Shown: one piece after another, positions 17,667 to 26,817 of the stretch
How positions within the stretch are numbered: the stretch's first letter is position 1
Layout of the letters: the number at the start of each line of letters is the position of its first letter
Assembly: GCA_949294335.1 (NCBI GenBank)
Contig: CASFGO010000021.1
Location: 43,833 to 107,832 of the forward strand
From: an uncultured bacterium
GTDB lineage: Bacteria; Cyanobacteriota; Vampirovibrionia; Gastranaerophilales; Gastranaerophilaceae
Direction of reading: 5' to 3'
Length of the DNA: 64,000 nucleotides
Position numbers and translations under genes: made by a program
Notes under the pieces: generated by a model
What the model saw: only the letters and a program-made list of their open reading frames with translations
What the model was told of the DNA's origin: nothing
The model's database searches: none

Positions 17667-19148
17667 TTACTTGCAACAAGCACATAAATCAGGTGCTAAA
17701 GACTTATAAAAATCATTAGCTTGTTCAAATCTATATGCAATATTGAATAATTTAGCTTCAGCTAACTGAGGTGCCATTATTTGAAGACCGATAGGCATAC
17801 CATCAACATCAAAACCTGCAGGAACACTTATTGCTGGGATACCTGCTAAATTAGATGAAATTGTAGCTATATCTGTTAGATACATAGCTAATGGATCTTC
17901 TGCTCTTGATCCTAAATCAAATGCTGTATTAGGACAAGTTGGGCCTATTAATGCATCAACATTTTTAAATGCTTCTACAAATTCATCGGTTACAAGTCTT
18001 CTCATTTGCTGAGCTTTTTTGTAATAAGCGTCATAATAACCTGAACTTAAAGCATAAGTTCCTAACATTATACGACGTTTTACTTCATCTCCAAAACCTT
18101 CAGCTCTTGATTTGCAATACATATCAAGAAGATTTTCAGGATTAGCTGTTCTATGACCATATCTAACACCATCAAATCTAGCTAAGTTTGAACTACATTC
18201 AGCAGTTGCTAAGATATAGTAAATACCAATTGAATATTTTATTTTTGGCAAAGAAACTTCTACAATTTCAGCACCTAATTTTTTATATGTTTCTATAGCA
18301 TTTTCTATTGCTTTTTGAACACAAGGAGAAACTCCTTCTCCCATTAATTCTTTAACAACCCCAATTTTCATCCCTTTAATATCATTATTTAAAGATTGTG
18401 AATAATGTTCTACAGGTAAATTTAGTGATGTCGAATCATGACTATCGTATCCAGAAATAACTTCCAATAAATTAGCAGCATCTTCAACAGTTCTTGAGAA
18501 TGGACCAATTTGGTCTAAAGATGATGCAAAAGCTATTAAACCATATCTTGATACTTTACCATAAGTAGGTTTCATCCCTACAATACCACAAAAACTCGCA
18601 GGTAAACGAATACTTCCACCAGTATCTGAACCTAGTGCTAAGGTAGCTTCACAAGCAGCAACTGATGCCGCTGAACCACCTGAAGAACCTCCTGGAACTT
18701 TATTTAAATTCCAAGGGTTATGAACTTTTTTAAATGCTGAGTTTTCATTTGATGAACCCATTGCAAACTCATCTAAATTTGTTTTACCAACAATTGGTAC
18801 TAAGTTATTTAATAATTTCTGAGTAACTGTAGCATTGTATGGAGATACGAAATTTTCTAAAATCTTACTTGACGCAGTTGTCTTTGAGCCAATAAGATTC
18901 ATGTTATCTTTTAAGGCTAAGGGAATACCTGCCAATAGTGGAAGTTCTTCACCTTTAGCTATTTTCTCATCTACTTTTTTTGCTGTTTCTAATGCTGTTT
19001 CTTCTGTTAAAGAATTAAATGCTCCTAATTTTTCATCTATTTCTTTAATTTTATTGATTGTAGCATTTGTCAATTCAACAGCAGAAACCTCTTTATTTCT
19101 TAAGGCTTTGCTTTGCTCTGCTGCACTCTTTTTTAATAATTCGTTCAT
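17667..19148 (-). CDS. gatA: Aspartyl/glutamyl-tRNA(Asn/Gln) amidotransferase subunit A
   Basis: GatA is the glutaminase subunit of GatCAB, which converts misacylated Glu-tRNA(Gln) to Gln-tRNA(Gln). The 493 residues include the amidase signature: the catalytic lysine in 'IPLALKDNMNL' and the serines in 'KVPGGSSGGSAASVAA' and 'LGSDTGGSIRLPASFCG'. The C-terminal 'LAGIPAISVPAGFDVDGMPI' block is also conserved. gatB and gatC are not in the window. A ribosome-binding site (TAGGAGAAA) precedes the ATG. Confidence 0.96.
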   Translation of the reverse strand: MNELLKKSAAEQSKALRNKEVSAVELTNATINKIKEIDEKLGAFNSLTEETALETAKKVDEKIAKGEELPLLAGIPLALKDNMNLIGSKTTASSKILENFVSPYNATVTQKLLNNLVPIVGKTNLDEFAMGSSNENSAFKKVHNPWNLNKVPGGSSGGSAASVAACEATLALGSDTGGSIRLPASFCGIVGMKPTYGKVSRYGLIAFASSLDQIGPFSRTVEDAANLLEVISGYDSHDSTSLNLPVEHYSQSLNNDIKGMKIGVVKELMGEGVSPCVQKAIENAIETYKKLGAEIVEVSLPKIKYSIGIYYILATAECSSNLARFDGVRYGHRTANPENLLDMYCKSRAEGFGDEVKRRIMLGTYALSSGYYDAYYKKAQQMRRLVTDEFVEAFKNVDALIGPTCPNTAFDLGSRAEDPLAMYLTDIATISSNLAGIPAISVPAGFDVDGMPIGLQIMAPQLAEAKLFNIAYRFEQANDFYKSLAPDLCACCK

Positions 19149-19207
19149 ATTTTCTCCTAATATAACTTTGTTAATTAAATTATATCAGAAAAAGATTTAT
19201 TGAATAA

Positions 19208-19987
19208 TTAAAATTTTATAATTTCTAAAGGATTTGTAACAGGTTGTTTTTTTCTTAAGTTATCAAGCTTAGATTGAACATAACCGGCATGTTTTGAATT
19301 TGGCTTTAATTCTAAGAATTTTTTATAATAGCGTTTTGCATCGGTTTTCTTATTCATATTTTCAAAGCAAACCCCCATGCCTAAATAAGCCCTATGATAG
19401 TTAGCATTTAGTTTAATTATTTTGAAAAAAATCTTACTTGCTTCAAAATATTTGCCATTACATATCAATAAAGATGCCTTATGAGCATAAGCTTTTAAAT
19501 AACCAGGTTTAGTTTCAATTAATTTATCATAAATTAGCATTGCTAAATCTTCTTCACCTACAAGCTCATGAGCCAATGCTAATTGGATTTGAGCATCATT
19601 ATTATTTGGATTTATAACAATTGCTTTTATTAATGCATCAATTGCTTTACAAGGTTCTCCATTTAAAAGATGACAAATACCCAACTCATAGAAAGTTTCA
19701 AAATGTCCTGCTTCTTGTTCTGAAGCTTTTAATAAACATTCAATTGCCTTATCATAATTCCCTAAAAACTTATATGAAACCCCTAATCCATAATAAGAAT
19801 CAGGATTATTACGTTTTATCATAATTGATTGTAAATACTTGGATACAGATTCTTGATGAAGATTTGCAAAACGTAAAGCATCACCTCTAACGCACAATCT
19901 ATATGCTTCAGAGTTATTTTCTTTTCTATCTACTTTCACAGCTATATCAGAAACTTCTTTACCAGAAGTTTTTATATCTATCTTCAT
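19208..19987 (-). CDS. TPR repeat protein
   Basis: The 259-residue protein consists of about five to six tandem tetratricopeptide repeats, for example 'YYGLGVSYKFLGNYDKAIEC', 'FYELGICHLLNGEPCKAIDA' and 'YLGMGVCFENMNKKTDAKRY'. No signal peptide is seen, so it is probably cytoplasmic. TPRs mediate protein-protein contacts; no partner can be read. It is divergent from the secreted pair at 20101. Confidence 0.85.
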   Translation of the reverse strand: MKIDIKTSGKEVSDIAVKVDRKENNSEAYRLCVRGDALRFANLHQESVSKYLQSIMIKRNNPDSYYGLGVSYKFLGNYDKAIECLLKASEQEAGHFETFYELGICHLLNGEPCKAIDALIKAIVINPNNNDAQIQLALAHELVGEEDLAMLIYDKLIETKPGYLKAYAHKASLLICNGKYFEASKIFFKIIKLNANYHRAYLGMGVCFENMNKKTDAKRYYKKFLELKPNSKHAGYVQSKLDNLRKKQPVTNPLEIIKF

Positions 19988-20100
19988 TTACCTCTCTCCA
20001 CATTAAGATTGTATATTTTTGGATTATCAATGGTAACATCCGTTTGGTTGATATTTATAGACCATTGGATTTATATTTTCTAATGTGATATAAATTTAAT

Positions 20101-20913
20101 ATGAAAAAAGTGCTGGTTGTTTTTTTATTAATATTATTTGGAAGTATCTCATTTGCAGAAGATGAGATTAATTTAGGTGAAATGCCTAAAGAAACATATA
20201 AAATACCGGAACAACAAAAAACAATAAAAGGTTCTTTATTAATTAGTGATACTAAAGTTCTTGATGAATTAATTGAACTCCAAAAAGAAAAAGATGTTAC
20301 AGACATTGAAACCTTATGGAAAGGTACAGTTGAAAATAATAAAGTTATTGAATTCGCACTAAAAAAGCTTGCAACTCCTGAAAGTGAAAGAAGAATTCAC
20401 GCTTCATTAATGTCCAAAACATTATCTGCAATAGTTACAGGAGCATCATTTGTTCCTTGTATGATGTCAAGCAACATGGCAGTACAAACATCAGCTTTTT
20501 CTGCAGGAAGGCTTGCTCAGTCATTGATTAACCGAAAAAATGTCCCACAAGAAGCTCCTTTAACTGATACTGAGCTTATTGAATTAGCAGCATTAATTGA
20601 AGATTTGCAAGATACAATTATTTCTACATACTATAATTACAAAAATTCTCTTAATGCACTGAAAGATACACGTTCAAGAATGATTTTATATAGTAAAAAT
20701 TATGATAAAGCACTTGAAAACAATGATTTATTAGATATTGCTATATCATCATCTCTATACGACAATTTAAGAATACAAGAATACAAAGAAGAACAGCTCG
20801 CAAGAAAATATCACTCAACATTACAAAGACTTGCAGGCAAAACAGCTGTAGATAAATTATCAATATATCAATATGATTTTAGCTCTGCTCTTGTTAAAGA
20901 GGGGGTAAAATGA
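20101..20913 (+). CDS. Secreted helical protein, first of a paralogous pair
   Basis: The 270-residue protein begins with a signal peptide (MKKVLVVFLLILFGSISFAE). It is related along its length to the next gene: both share 'LW(K/Q)G', '(F/Y)ALxKLA.P', a small-residue-rich hydrophobic segment, and a helical C-terminal half ending in 'RLxGKxxxxKxxxY/F'. The C-terminal helices vaguely resemble TolC-type outer-membrane efflux proteins, but it is too short for that fold. No function can be assigned. No Shine-Dalgarno precedes the start. It overlaps the next gene by 4 bp. Confidence 0.8.
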   Translation: MKKVLVVFLLILFGSISFAEDEINLGEMPKETYKIPEQQKTIKGSLLISDTKVLDELIELQKEKDVTDIETLWKGTVENNKVIEFALKKLATPESERRIHASLMSKTLSAIVTGASFVPCMMSSNMAVQTSAFSAGRLAQSLINRKNVPQEAPLTDTELIELAALIEDLQDTIISTYYNYKNSLNALKDTRSRMILYSKNYDKALENNDLLDIAISSSLYDNLRIQEYKEEQLARKYHSTLQRLAGKTAVDKLSIYQYDFSSALVKEGVK

Positions 20914-21779
20914 AGAAAATAGCTATAACACTTCTAATATTATTAATACAAAATCTATCCTCTGGCGCTATTACATACGATGACTTAACGACGGTAAAAG
21001 AACCTGCATACAGGGTTGGCGCAACTGATGATATTGAAAATAAGTTAGAAGCAACATCTAAAATTGAAAAAGCAAAAATTAAAATTGAAGAACAAAAAAA
21101 TATTGAAAATCTAACCTATGCAGATTTAAGTATCAAAATGATTTCATCAGAAATATCTCAATCATTAGAAATTGACTATGATATTATGCTTGCAGATTTA
21201 TCAATACTATGGCAAGGAGCAGCAACTAATAGTGATACTATAAAATACGCACTTTACAAGCTTGCAAATCCTGATAAGGACAAGCCCGACAATAGCGCCA
21301 TAAAAAAAGTTTTAACAAGTATTGCAAGTATGTCAAGTTTAGTTGGAGCAACAACAGGCAATCCACTACTAGCATGTGCTTCATTAATTGGAGGAAATAC
21401 TCTTGGTATAATGTCACAAGATACAAAAGCACTAAACTATAAATACACTAAAGTTAATGATGCAGATATGATTATACTTGTTAGAAAAGTCGACGAGCTT
21501 CAACAAAAAGTTGTTAATGCATATTTTGATTACATGACAACAAGAAAAATATTTGAAATGACACAAGATATGGCAGAAAAAAGGCAAATAAACTATGATA
21601 AGGCACAAAATTCAGCAAGAGAAATAATATTAATAACCGATGCATATTATAGAGAATCACTAAACCAATTAGCAAAAGCTAAAGGAGATTATGCAGATGC
21701 AAGATCAAGATTAGAACAGCTAGTTGGTAAAGATACTTTTAAACAATTTGAATCAAATATTAGTAGTAGAAAATCTTGA
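20910..21779 (+). CDS. Secreted helical protein, second of a paralogous pair
   Basis: The 289-residue protein has a signal peptide (residues 1-20, ending LSSGA) and is a paralogue of the preceding protein, with an ATGA start-stop overlap. After a Lys/Glu-rich stretch it has 'DLSILWQGAATNSDTIKYAL', a glycine/alanine-rich segment (about residues 135-165) and a long helical tail, 'AKAKGDYADARSRLEQLVG'. The two are probably co-translated and could form a heteromeric periplasmic complex (inference). A GAF/HD-GYP gene follows after 57 nt. Confidence 0.8.
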   Translation: MKKIAITLLILLIQNLSSGAITYDDLTTVKEPAYRVGATDDIENKLEATSKIEKAKIKIEEQKNIENLTYADLSIKMISSEISQSLEIDYDIMLADLSILWQGAATNSDTIKYALYKLANPDKDKPDNSAIKKVLTSIASMSSLVGATTGNPLLACASLIGGNTLGIMSQDTKALNYKYTKVNDADMIILVRKVDELQQKVVNAYFDYMTTRKIFEMTQDMAEKRQINYDKAQNSAREIILITDAYYRESLNQLAKAKGDYADARSRLEQLVGKDTFKQFESNISSRKS

Positions 21780-21836
21780 AAAATTAAGTAAAATGATATA
21801 TATTATCGAAAGAGTATACAATTATTTTGAGGCAGT

Positions 21837-23471
21837 ATGAGTATAAAGAAATATATTCTTAAGTCATTAGATGATATTATTGAAGGAAAAACATTCTCAC
21901 ATAAAAGTGAATTTAATAGTATTTTTTGCATTTTAAATGGTCTTATAAAGTATATTAACAATAATTTTGATAGCGCTTTACAAGATTTTGCAGATACAAA
22001 TATTTTATTAATAAATGATAAAAATATTGAAAGTAAAATTTTATATGAATTTATACTAGGTTACATTAATTACTGTGAAAAAAATAACATATACGTTCTT
22101 CATTACAATAATGCTAAAAAACTCGCAGAAAGAAATAATCAAGTAGATTTTTTATCACAATTAATTGAAAAAATTAACCGAATAAAAAACGGAAGCATGT
22201 ACACAACAGAAGTAAAAAAAGATCCACTTTTAGCTCTTGTTAAAATAGGTCAAGCAGTTGCTGCCGAAAAAAATATTGATAAACTTATACAAACAATTGC
22301 AGAAGAAACTAAAGAAGCAATCCAAGCAGATAGATGTACTGTATACTTATACGATAAAGAAACTGATGAACTTTGGTCAAAAGTTGCACTAGGCTTAGGA
22401 AGTACAGAATTAAGATTTAAATCAAATAAAGGACTTGCCGGGCATGTTTTTCAAACAGGGGAAACAATAAATATAAAAGATGCATATTCTGATAGCAGAT
22501 TTAATAAAAATGTTGATAAAGAAACAGGATACAAAACCAAAACAATACTTTGTATGCCTATAAAGAATATAGAACAAGAAACAATAGGTGTATTTCAAGT
22601 TCTTAATAAAATAACAGGATATTTTACCGAAGAAGATGAAGATTTACTTGTAACAATAGGTTCAAGTGCAGGTATTTCATTAGAAAATGCAACATTATTT
22701 GCTCGACAAGAAGAACTATTAAACGAACAAAAGAAAATATTTGATAGCTTTATAAGCACACTTGGTGCATCTATTGATGCTCGAGATAAAATAACATCAG
22801 GTCATTCTACAAGAGTTAGAATGTACTCGACATTAATTGCAGAAGCATTTAATCTTCCGCAAGAGGATATTGAGATTATACAAAAAGCCGCAGCATTACA
22901 CGATATTGGAAAAATCGGAATTAGAGATTCTGTTCTCCAAAAAGAAGGGAAACTAACACCTGAAGAATATCAACATATTCAACAACACGTTGAAATAACT
23001 CATAATATTTTAGAAAAAATTAACATGTCAGATGAATTCAAACTAATAACAGAAATTGCATGTTCACATCACGAAAAATACGATGGCACAGGTTATTACA
23101 GACACCTTAAAGGCGAAGAAATACCTTTTGGAGGTAGAATACTTGCTGTTTCAGATGTTTTCGATGCAATAACATCAAAAAGACATTACCGTGATAAAAT
23201 GCCTATTGTTAAGGTTATTAGCATATTAATAGGAGATTCAGGAACACATTTTGATAAAAATGTTGTAGATAAATTTTTATCAATTACTCTTGATAAGATT
23301 ACCGAAGTATTCTTAACAGAAAATCACCTTGTACTAAGTGAAGAGGATAAAAATATTCTTTCAAAGTATACATTACTAGATTTATATAATAAACTTAATG
23401 CAGGTGAAAATAGTGAATTAGTTAACAAATTCAACTTTTACTATACAGGAAACCTTGTAAATGCGTCTTAA
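21837..23471 (+). CDS. GAF - HD-GYP signalling protein
   Basis: The 544-residue protein has an N-terminal helical region (1-130), a GAF domain (about 135-290; 'DRCTVYLYDKETDELW', 'GLAGHVFQTGE') and an HD-GYP domain (about 300-490). The HD pair is intact at His355/Asp356 in ALHDIGKIGI, with His323 upstream and HHEKYDGTGYY at 411-421. The third residue of the GYP signature is tyrosine, not proline. Active members hydrolyse cyclic di-GMP. No signal peptide, so it is cytoplasmic. It overlaps the next gene by 11 bp and is likely co-transcribed with the regulators downstream. Confidence 0.88.
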   Translation: MSIKKYILKSLDDIIEGKTFSHKSEFNSIFCILNGLIKYINNNFDSALQDFADTNILLINDKNIESKILYEFILGYINYCEKNNIYVLHYNNAKKLAERNNQVDFLSQLIEKINRIKNGSMYTTEVKKDPLLALVKIGQAVAAEKNIDKLIQTIAEETKEAIQADRCTVYLYDKETDELWSKVALGLGSTELRFKSNKGLAGHVFQTGETINIKDAYSDSRFNKNVDKETGYKTKTILCMPIKNIEQETIGVFQVLNKITGYFTEEDEDLLVTIGSSAGISLENATLFARQEELLNEQKKIFDSFISTLGASIDARDKITSGHSTRVRMYSTLIAEAFNLPQEDIEIIQKAAALHDIGKIGIRDSVLQKEGKLTPEEYQHIQQHVEITHNILEKINMSDEFKLITEIACSHHEKYDGTGYYRHLKGEEIPFGGRILAVSDVFDAITSKRHYRDKMPIVKVISILIGDSGTHFDKNVVDKFLSITLDKITEVFLTENHLVLSEEDKNILSKYTLLDLYNKLNAGENSELVNKFNFYYTGNLVNAS

Positions 23472-24945
23472 AATTAAGTTTATAATAACATTTATATTAG
23501 TAGCAATAATTTCATATAGTGTAAATTCCGAAATGGTATATGACCCTGTTTTGCAAACAGATATTATCAAAGTTGAACCTATAAAAAAACAAAGTTCAAA
23601 TATCACATTTAAAAAAAATGTTGCAAATGCTATTAACAAATTTGAGAATTTGAATATAAAAATTTCTTATGACGATTTTTATAAATTAATTACAGAAAAC
23701 TCAAAAAGTGATTATTATTTATTACTACTAGCAAATAAAACAGCTGAATTTGGTTTTTTTGATTTATCAAACTTAGCATATAGTAAAATTGAAGATTTAG
23801 ATATTTCAAAAATAAATATTGATGAAACTAAAAGATTTTATTATCCTAAAAAAAATATAAATAAACAAGACACTATCATATTAGCCGAGTTATATTCAAA
23901 TATTGTATACAATGACCAGGCAAAGGAATCCGTACAAGAATTAGAAAGATATCCTAGACTTCTCCAAGAATATGACTATGCGAATTATATGATTGCTCTT
24001 GGATATTTCAAATTAAATGATATTGAAAAAGCAAAGCAATATATTGATATTGCAACGCAAATTCATCCAACAAACCTTAACTACAAAATATTAAAAGCTC
24101 AAATATATACCACAGAAAAAAAAGGTAAGATAACTAAAAAGTTGTTAAAAGAAATTGATTCTGAAAAATTTCAACTTACAAGCATAAACAATAAGATAAA
24201 AGCATCAAATGAATACACTCTTTATCTGTTAGCAACTAAACCAAATGATAAAGATTACCATTTAGGAAATTTTTACTACACAGAAGGAGACTACATAAAA
24301 GCAAATAGAATCTTTATGAGCTCAATAACCAAAAACAAAAAAAATAATTCAAAAATGTATTCAATGATAAGCAGATGCTACTTAGCACAAGGAGATTATA
24401 ATAAAGCAAAAGAATATGCAGAAAAAGCTTATGCAATAACTCAAACAGACCCTAATTGTCTAATCACATTAGGAGATATCGCATTTCAAAAAGGTGACTA
24501 TAAATCAGCAATAAAATACTATAAAGATGCAACATCTAAAAAAGAATATAAACAAGAAGCTTTGGAAAAAATGGCTTCATCATATATAAAAACATCAAAT
24601 ACAAAACATGCAACAGATATATATAAAGAATTAATAGATAATTTTGGAACTTCATATATTGCATACTACAAAATTGCACTAACAACACCAGAAAAAGAAA
24701 TTGATTACTTAAAAAAATCAGTTGCAATAAATTCAAATTATCAAGAAGGATGGATTGATTTAGCAAGAATAATGATTGATAATGGCAACCTAAAATTAGC
24801 AAAAGATTATTTAGCAGTTGCAAATTATCTTGACGATAATAATTTTAGATACTATTATTATCAAAGCCTCTTAAAGAAAAAAGAAGCAGAACTAAATAAT
24901 TATAAAAGTAGTGATAGAATAATAAACAAGGTTGCAAATAAATGA
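23461..24945 (+). CDS. Exported or anchored TPR protein
   Basis: The 494-residue protein has an N-terminal hydrophobic segment ('IKFIITFILVAIISYSV', residues 4-20) that could be a signal peptide or anchor. Tandem TPRs follow: 'YMIALGYFKLNDIEKAKQYI', 'YSMISRCYLAQGDYNKAKEY', 'LITLGDIAFQKGDYKSAIKY' and 'WIDLARIMIDNGNLKLAKDY'. It overlaps the GAF/HD-GYP gene by 11 bp and the next regulator by 4 bp, so the three are coupled. A role as a periplasmic sensor or scaffold for this pathway is inference. Confidence 0.8.
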   Translation: MRLKIKFIITFILVAIISYSVNSEMVYDPVLQTDIIKVEPIKKQSSNITFKKNVANAINKFENLNIKISYDDFYKLITENSKSDYYLLLLANKTAEFGFFDLSNLAYSKIEDLDISKINIDETKRFYYPKKNINKQDTIILAELYSNIVYNDQAKESVQELERYPRLLQEYDYANYMIALGYFKLNDIEKAKQYIDIATQIHPTNLNYKILKAQIYTTEKKGKITKKLLKEIDSEKFQLTSINNKIKASNEYTLYLLATKPNDKDYHLGNFYYTEGDYIKANRIFMSSITKNKKNNSKMYSMISRCYLAQGDYNKAKEYAEKAYAITQTDPNCLITLGDIAFQKGDYKSAIKYYKDATSKKEYKQEALEKMASSYIKTSNTKHATDIYKELIDNFGTSYIAYYKIALTTPEKEIDYLKKSVAINSNYQEGWIDLARIMIDNGNLKLAKDYLAVANYLDDNNFRYYYYQSLLKKKEAELNNYKSSDRIINKVANK

Positions 24946-25589
24946 AATACAACATCCTAATAGTAGAAGATCATGAGTTAACAAGATTTGGCTTAAAAAC
25001 AACTTTTGAAGGTGTAGAATATGTAAAAACATTGTTTGAAGCAAAATCCGCAGAAGATGCTTATGTCATCGCAAAAGAAAATAAAATTGACTTAATAATT
25101 ATGGATTTAGGACTTCCAGAAATAGATGGAATAACAGCCTCAAAAGAGCTCAAAAAACTTAATCCAAATGTAAAAATAGTTGTATTAACATCCCATACAG
25201 ATGAAAAAGATGTACTTAATAGCTTAAAAGCAGGTGCTAACGCATATTGTTCAAAAGAGATTAATTTAGATAGGCTAATACAAGTAGTAAATTCTGTATT
25301 AGATGGCGCATCTTGGTTTGATCCAAGTATTTCAAATATTGTATTAAAAGCGGCAACAAACACCCAAATGAATGATTTAACTGATGCAAAAGAGTTATAT
25401 AATTTAACATCAAGAGAGGCACAAATTCTCAAATTAATTACAGAAGGGTATAGTAATATTGAAATCGCAAAACAATTGTTTGTAAGCGTTAATACAACAA
25501 AAGTTCACGTTGCAAGTATATTACAAAAATTAGAAGTAGATGATAGGTTACAAGCCGCGATAAAAGCATTAAAAGAAAATATAGTTTGA
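24942..25589 (+). CDS. NarL/LuxR-type response regulator
   Basis: The 215-residue protein has a receiver domain with the phosphoacceptor Asp55 in 'LIIMDLGLPEIDG', Thr in 'VVLTSHTD' and the lysine near residue 105. A LuxR-type helix-turn-helix follows: LTSREAQILKLITEGYSN, then 'IAKQLFVSVNTTKVHV'. It should bind DNA after phosphorylation. It overlaps the TPR gene by 4 bp. No histidine kinase is encoded nearby, so it may be phosphorylated from elsewhere. Confidence 0.93.
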   Translation: MKYNILIVEDHELTRFGLKTTFEGVEYVKTLFEAKSAEDAYVIAKENKIDLIIMDLGLPEIDGITASKELKKLNPNVKIVVLTSHTDEKDVLNSLKAGANAYCSKEINLDRLIQVVNSVLDGASWFDPSISNIVLKAATNTQMNDLTDAKELYNLTSREAQILKLITEGYSNIEIAKQLFVSVNTTKVHVASILQKLEVDDRLQAAIKALKENIV

Positions 25590-25596
25590 GGGAATA

Positions 25597-26223
25597 ATGG
25601 AAGATTTTGCAAAAATACTTATAGTAGATGATAATCCAAAATATTTACAAGAAGCATTACCAATGTATGGATATGATGTTATTGTTGCAAATGATGGAGT
25701 AGAAGCACTTAATATTTTATCAAAAGATTATGCATCAATTAATTTAATATTACTTGATGTAATGATGCCAAACATGGATGGTTGGGATACATTAAAAGCA
25801 ATAAGAAACAATAAAAATACAAAATATATTCCTGTTATAATGATAACAGCAGTAAGTGAAGAACATAAAATTGTTTCAGGACTAAAAATAGGCGCAGATG
25901 ACTATATCGTAAAACCATTTGTACTTCCAAACTTATTAGCTCGTATAGAAGCAATTTTAAGACGTTCAAGATGGCAAAATGAAAAAGCACCATCAATGGA
26001 TATCTCAATTAAACCTGATGGTGACATTGAACCATTAACCGAAAGAGAAAAAGAAGTATTATCACTAGTCGCAAAAGGAGCAAGCAATCAAGATATTGCA
26101 AAGAAATTATTCGTAAGAGATGTAACTGTAAAAACTCATATGAACACAATCTTCAAAAAACTAAAAGTTACTAATAGAACTCAAGCAGTATTACTTGCAT
26201 TGCAAACCAAAATAATCAGTTAG
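25597..26223 (+). CDS. Response regulator with LuxR-type HTH
   Basis: The 208-residue protein has a receiver domain (acidic pair Asp11/Asp12, phosphoacceptor Asp54 in 'LILLDVMMPNMDGW', lysine in 'DDYIVKPF') and a LuxR HTH ('LTEREKEVLSLVAKGASNQD', then 'IAKKLFVRDVTVKTHM'). The receiver resembles OmpR-type receivers while the output domain is LuxR-type, a less common mix. It starts 7 nt after the previous regulator; AGGGA is a possible ribosome-binding site. It is probably in the same operon. Confidence 0.93.
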   Translation: MEDFAKILIVDDNPKYLQEALPMYGYDVIVANDGVEALNILSKDYASINLILLDVMMPNMDGWDTLKAIRNNKNTKYIPVIMITAVSEEHKIVSGLKIGADDYIVKPFVLPNLLARIEAILRRSRWQNEKAPSMDISIKPDGDIEPLTEREKEVLSLVAKGASNQDIAKKLFVRDVTVKTHMNTIFKKLKVTNRTQAVLLALQTKIIS

Positions 26224-26238
26224 AGGAGAAAACATTTT

Positions 26239-26772
26239 ATGTTAACAAAAGATGAATTAATAACCCTATTACAAGAAGATGTATCAGAATTTAACCAATA
26301 TATTGAAGATAATCAATCTACAGGAATAGATTTAACAGAAGTTGATTTTTCTAATATTACAGCATCAGATGCAAACTTTATAAATGTAGATTTATCATCA
26401 TCAACATTCGCAGATTCACACTTAACAAACGTAAAATTTGAAAATTGCGATTTAACATCCTCTGATTTTACTCGTTCTAATTTAGCAGAATGTTATTTTA
26501 CATCATCAATACTAAATGGAACAGACTTTAGCTATGCAATTGTTGATTACTGTAATTTCCATGAAGCAGATATGGCAGGATGTGTTTTACAAGAAACAGA
26601 TTTAACAAATTCAGATTTATCAACAAGTTATAATTTGAACGCATGCAGATTTGATGATGGAACAGTATGGCCAGATAATGACTTACTACCAGAGGATTTT
26701 GACGGTATGTATTCAGCAGATTTATCATCACTAAAAGATGATGAGGATGAAGGTGGTAATCAAGACTATTAG
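26239..26772 (+). CDS. Pentapeptide-repeat protein
   Basis: The 177-residue protein has a central run of pentapeptides, A(D/N)(L/F)xx-like: 'DLTEVDFSNITASDANFINV', 'CDLTSSDFTRSNLAECYF' and 'ADMAGCVLQETDLTNSDL'. These form a right-handed quadrilateral helix. The ends are acidic. It follows the second regulator by 15 nt with an AGAGGAG ribosome-binding site. Function unknown; some relatives bind gyrase or act as scaffolds. Confidence 0.88.
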   Translation: MLTKDELITLLQEDVSEFNQYIEDNQSTGIDLTEVDFSNITASDANFINVDLSSSTFADSHLTNVKFENCDLTSSDFTRSNLAECYFTSSILNGTDFSYAIVDYCNFHEADMAGCVLQETDLTNSDLSTSYNLNACRFDDGTVWPDNDLLPEDFDGMYSADLSSLKDDEDEGGNQDY

Positions 26773-26817
26773 TATCGGATAATAGATTTTTTTAATAAAA
26801 GAATTAATATAATAAGT

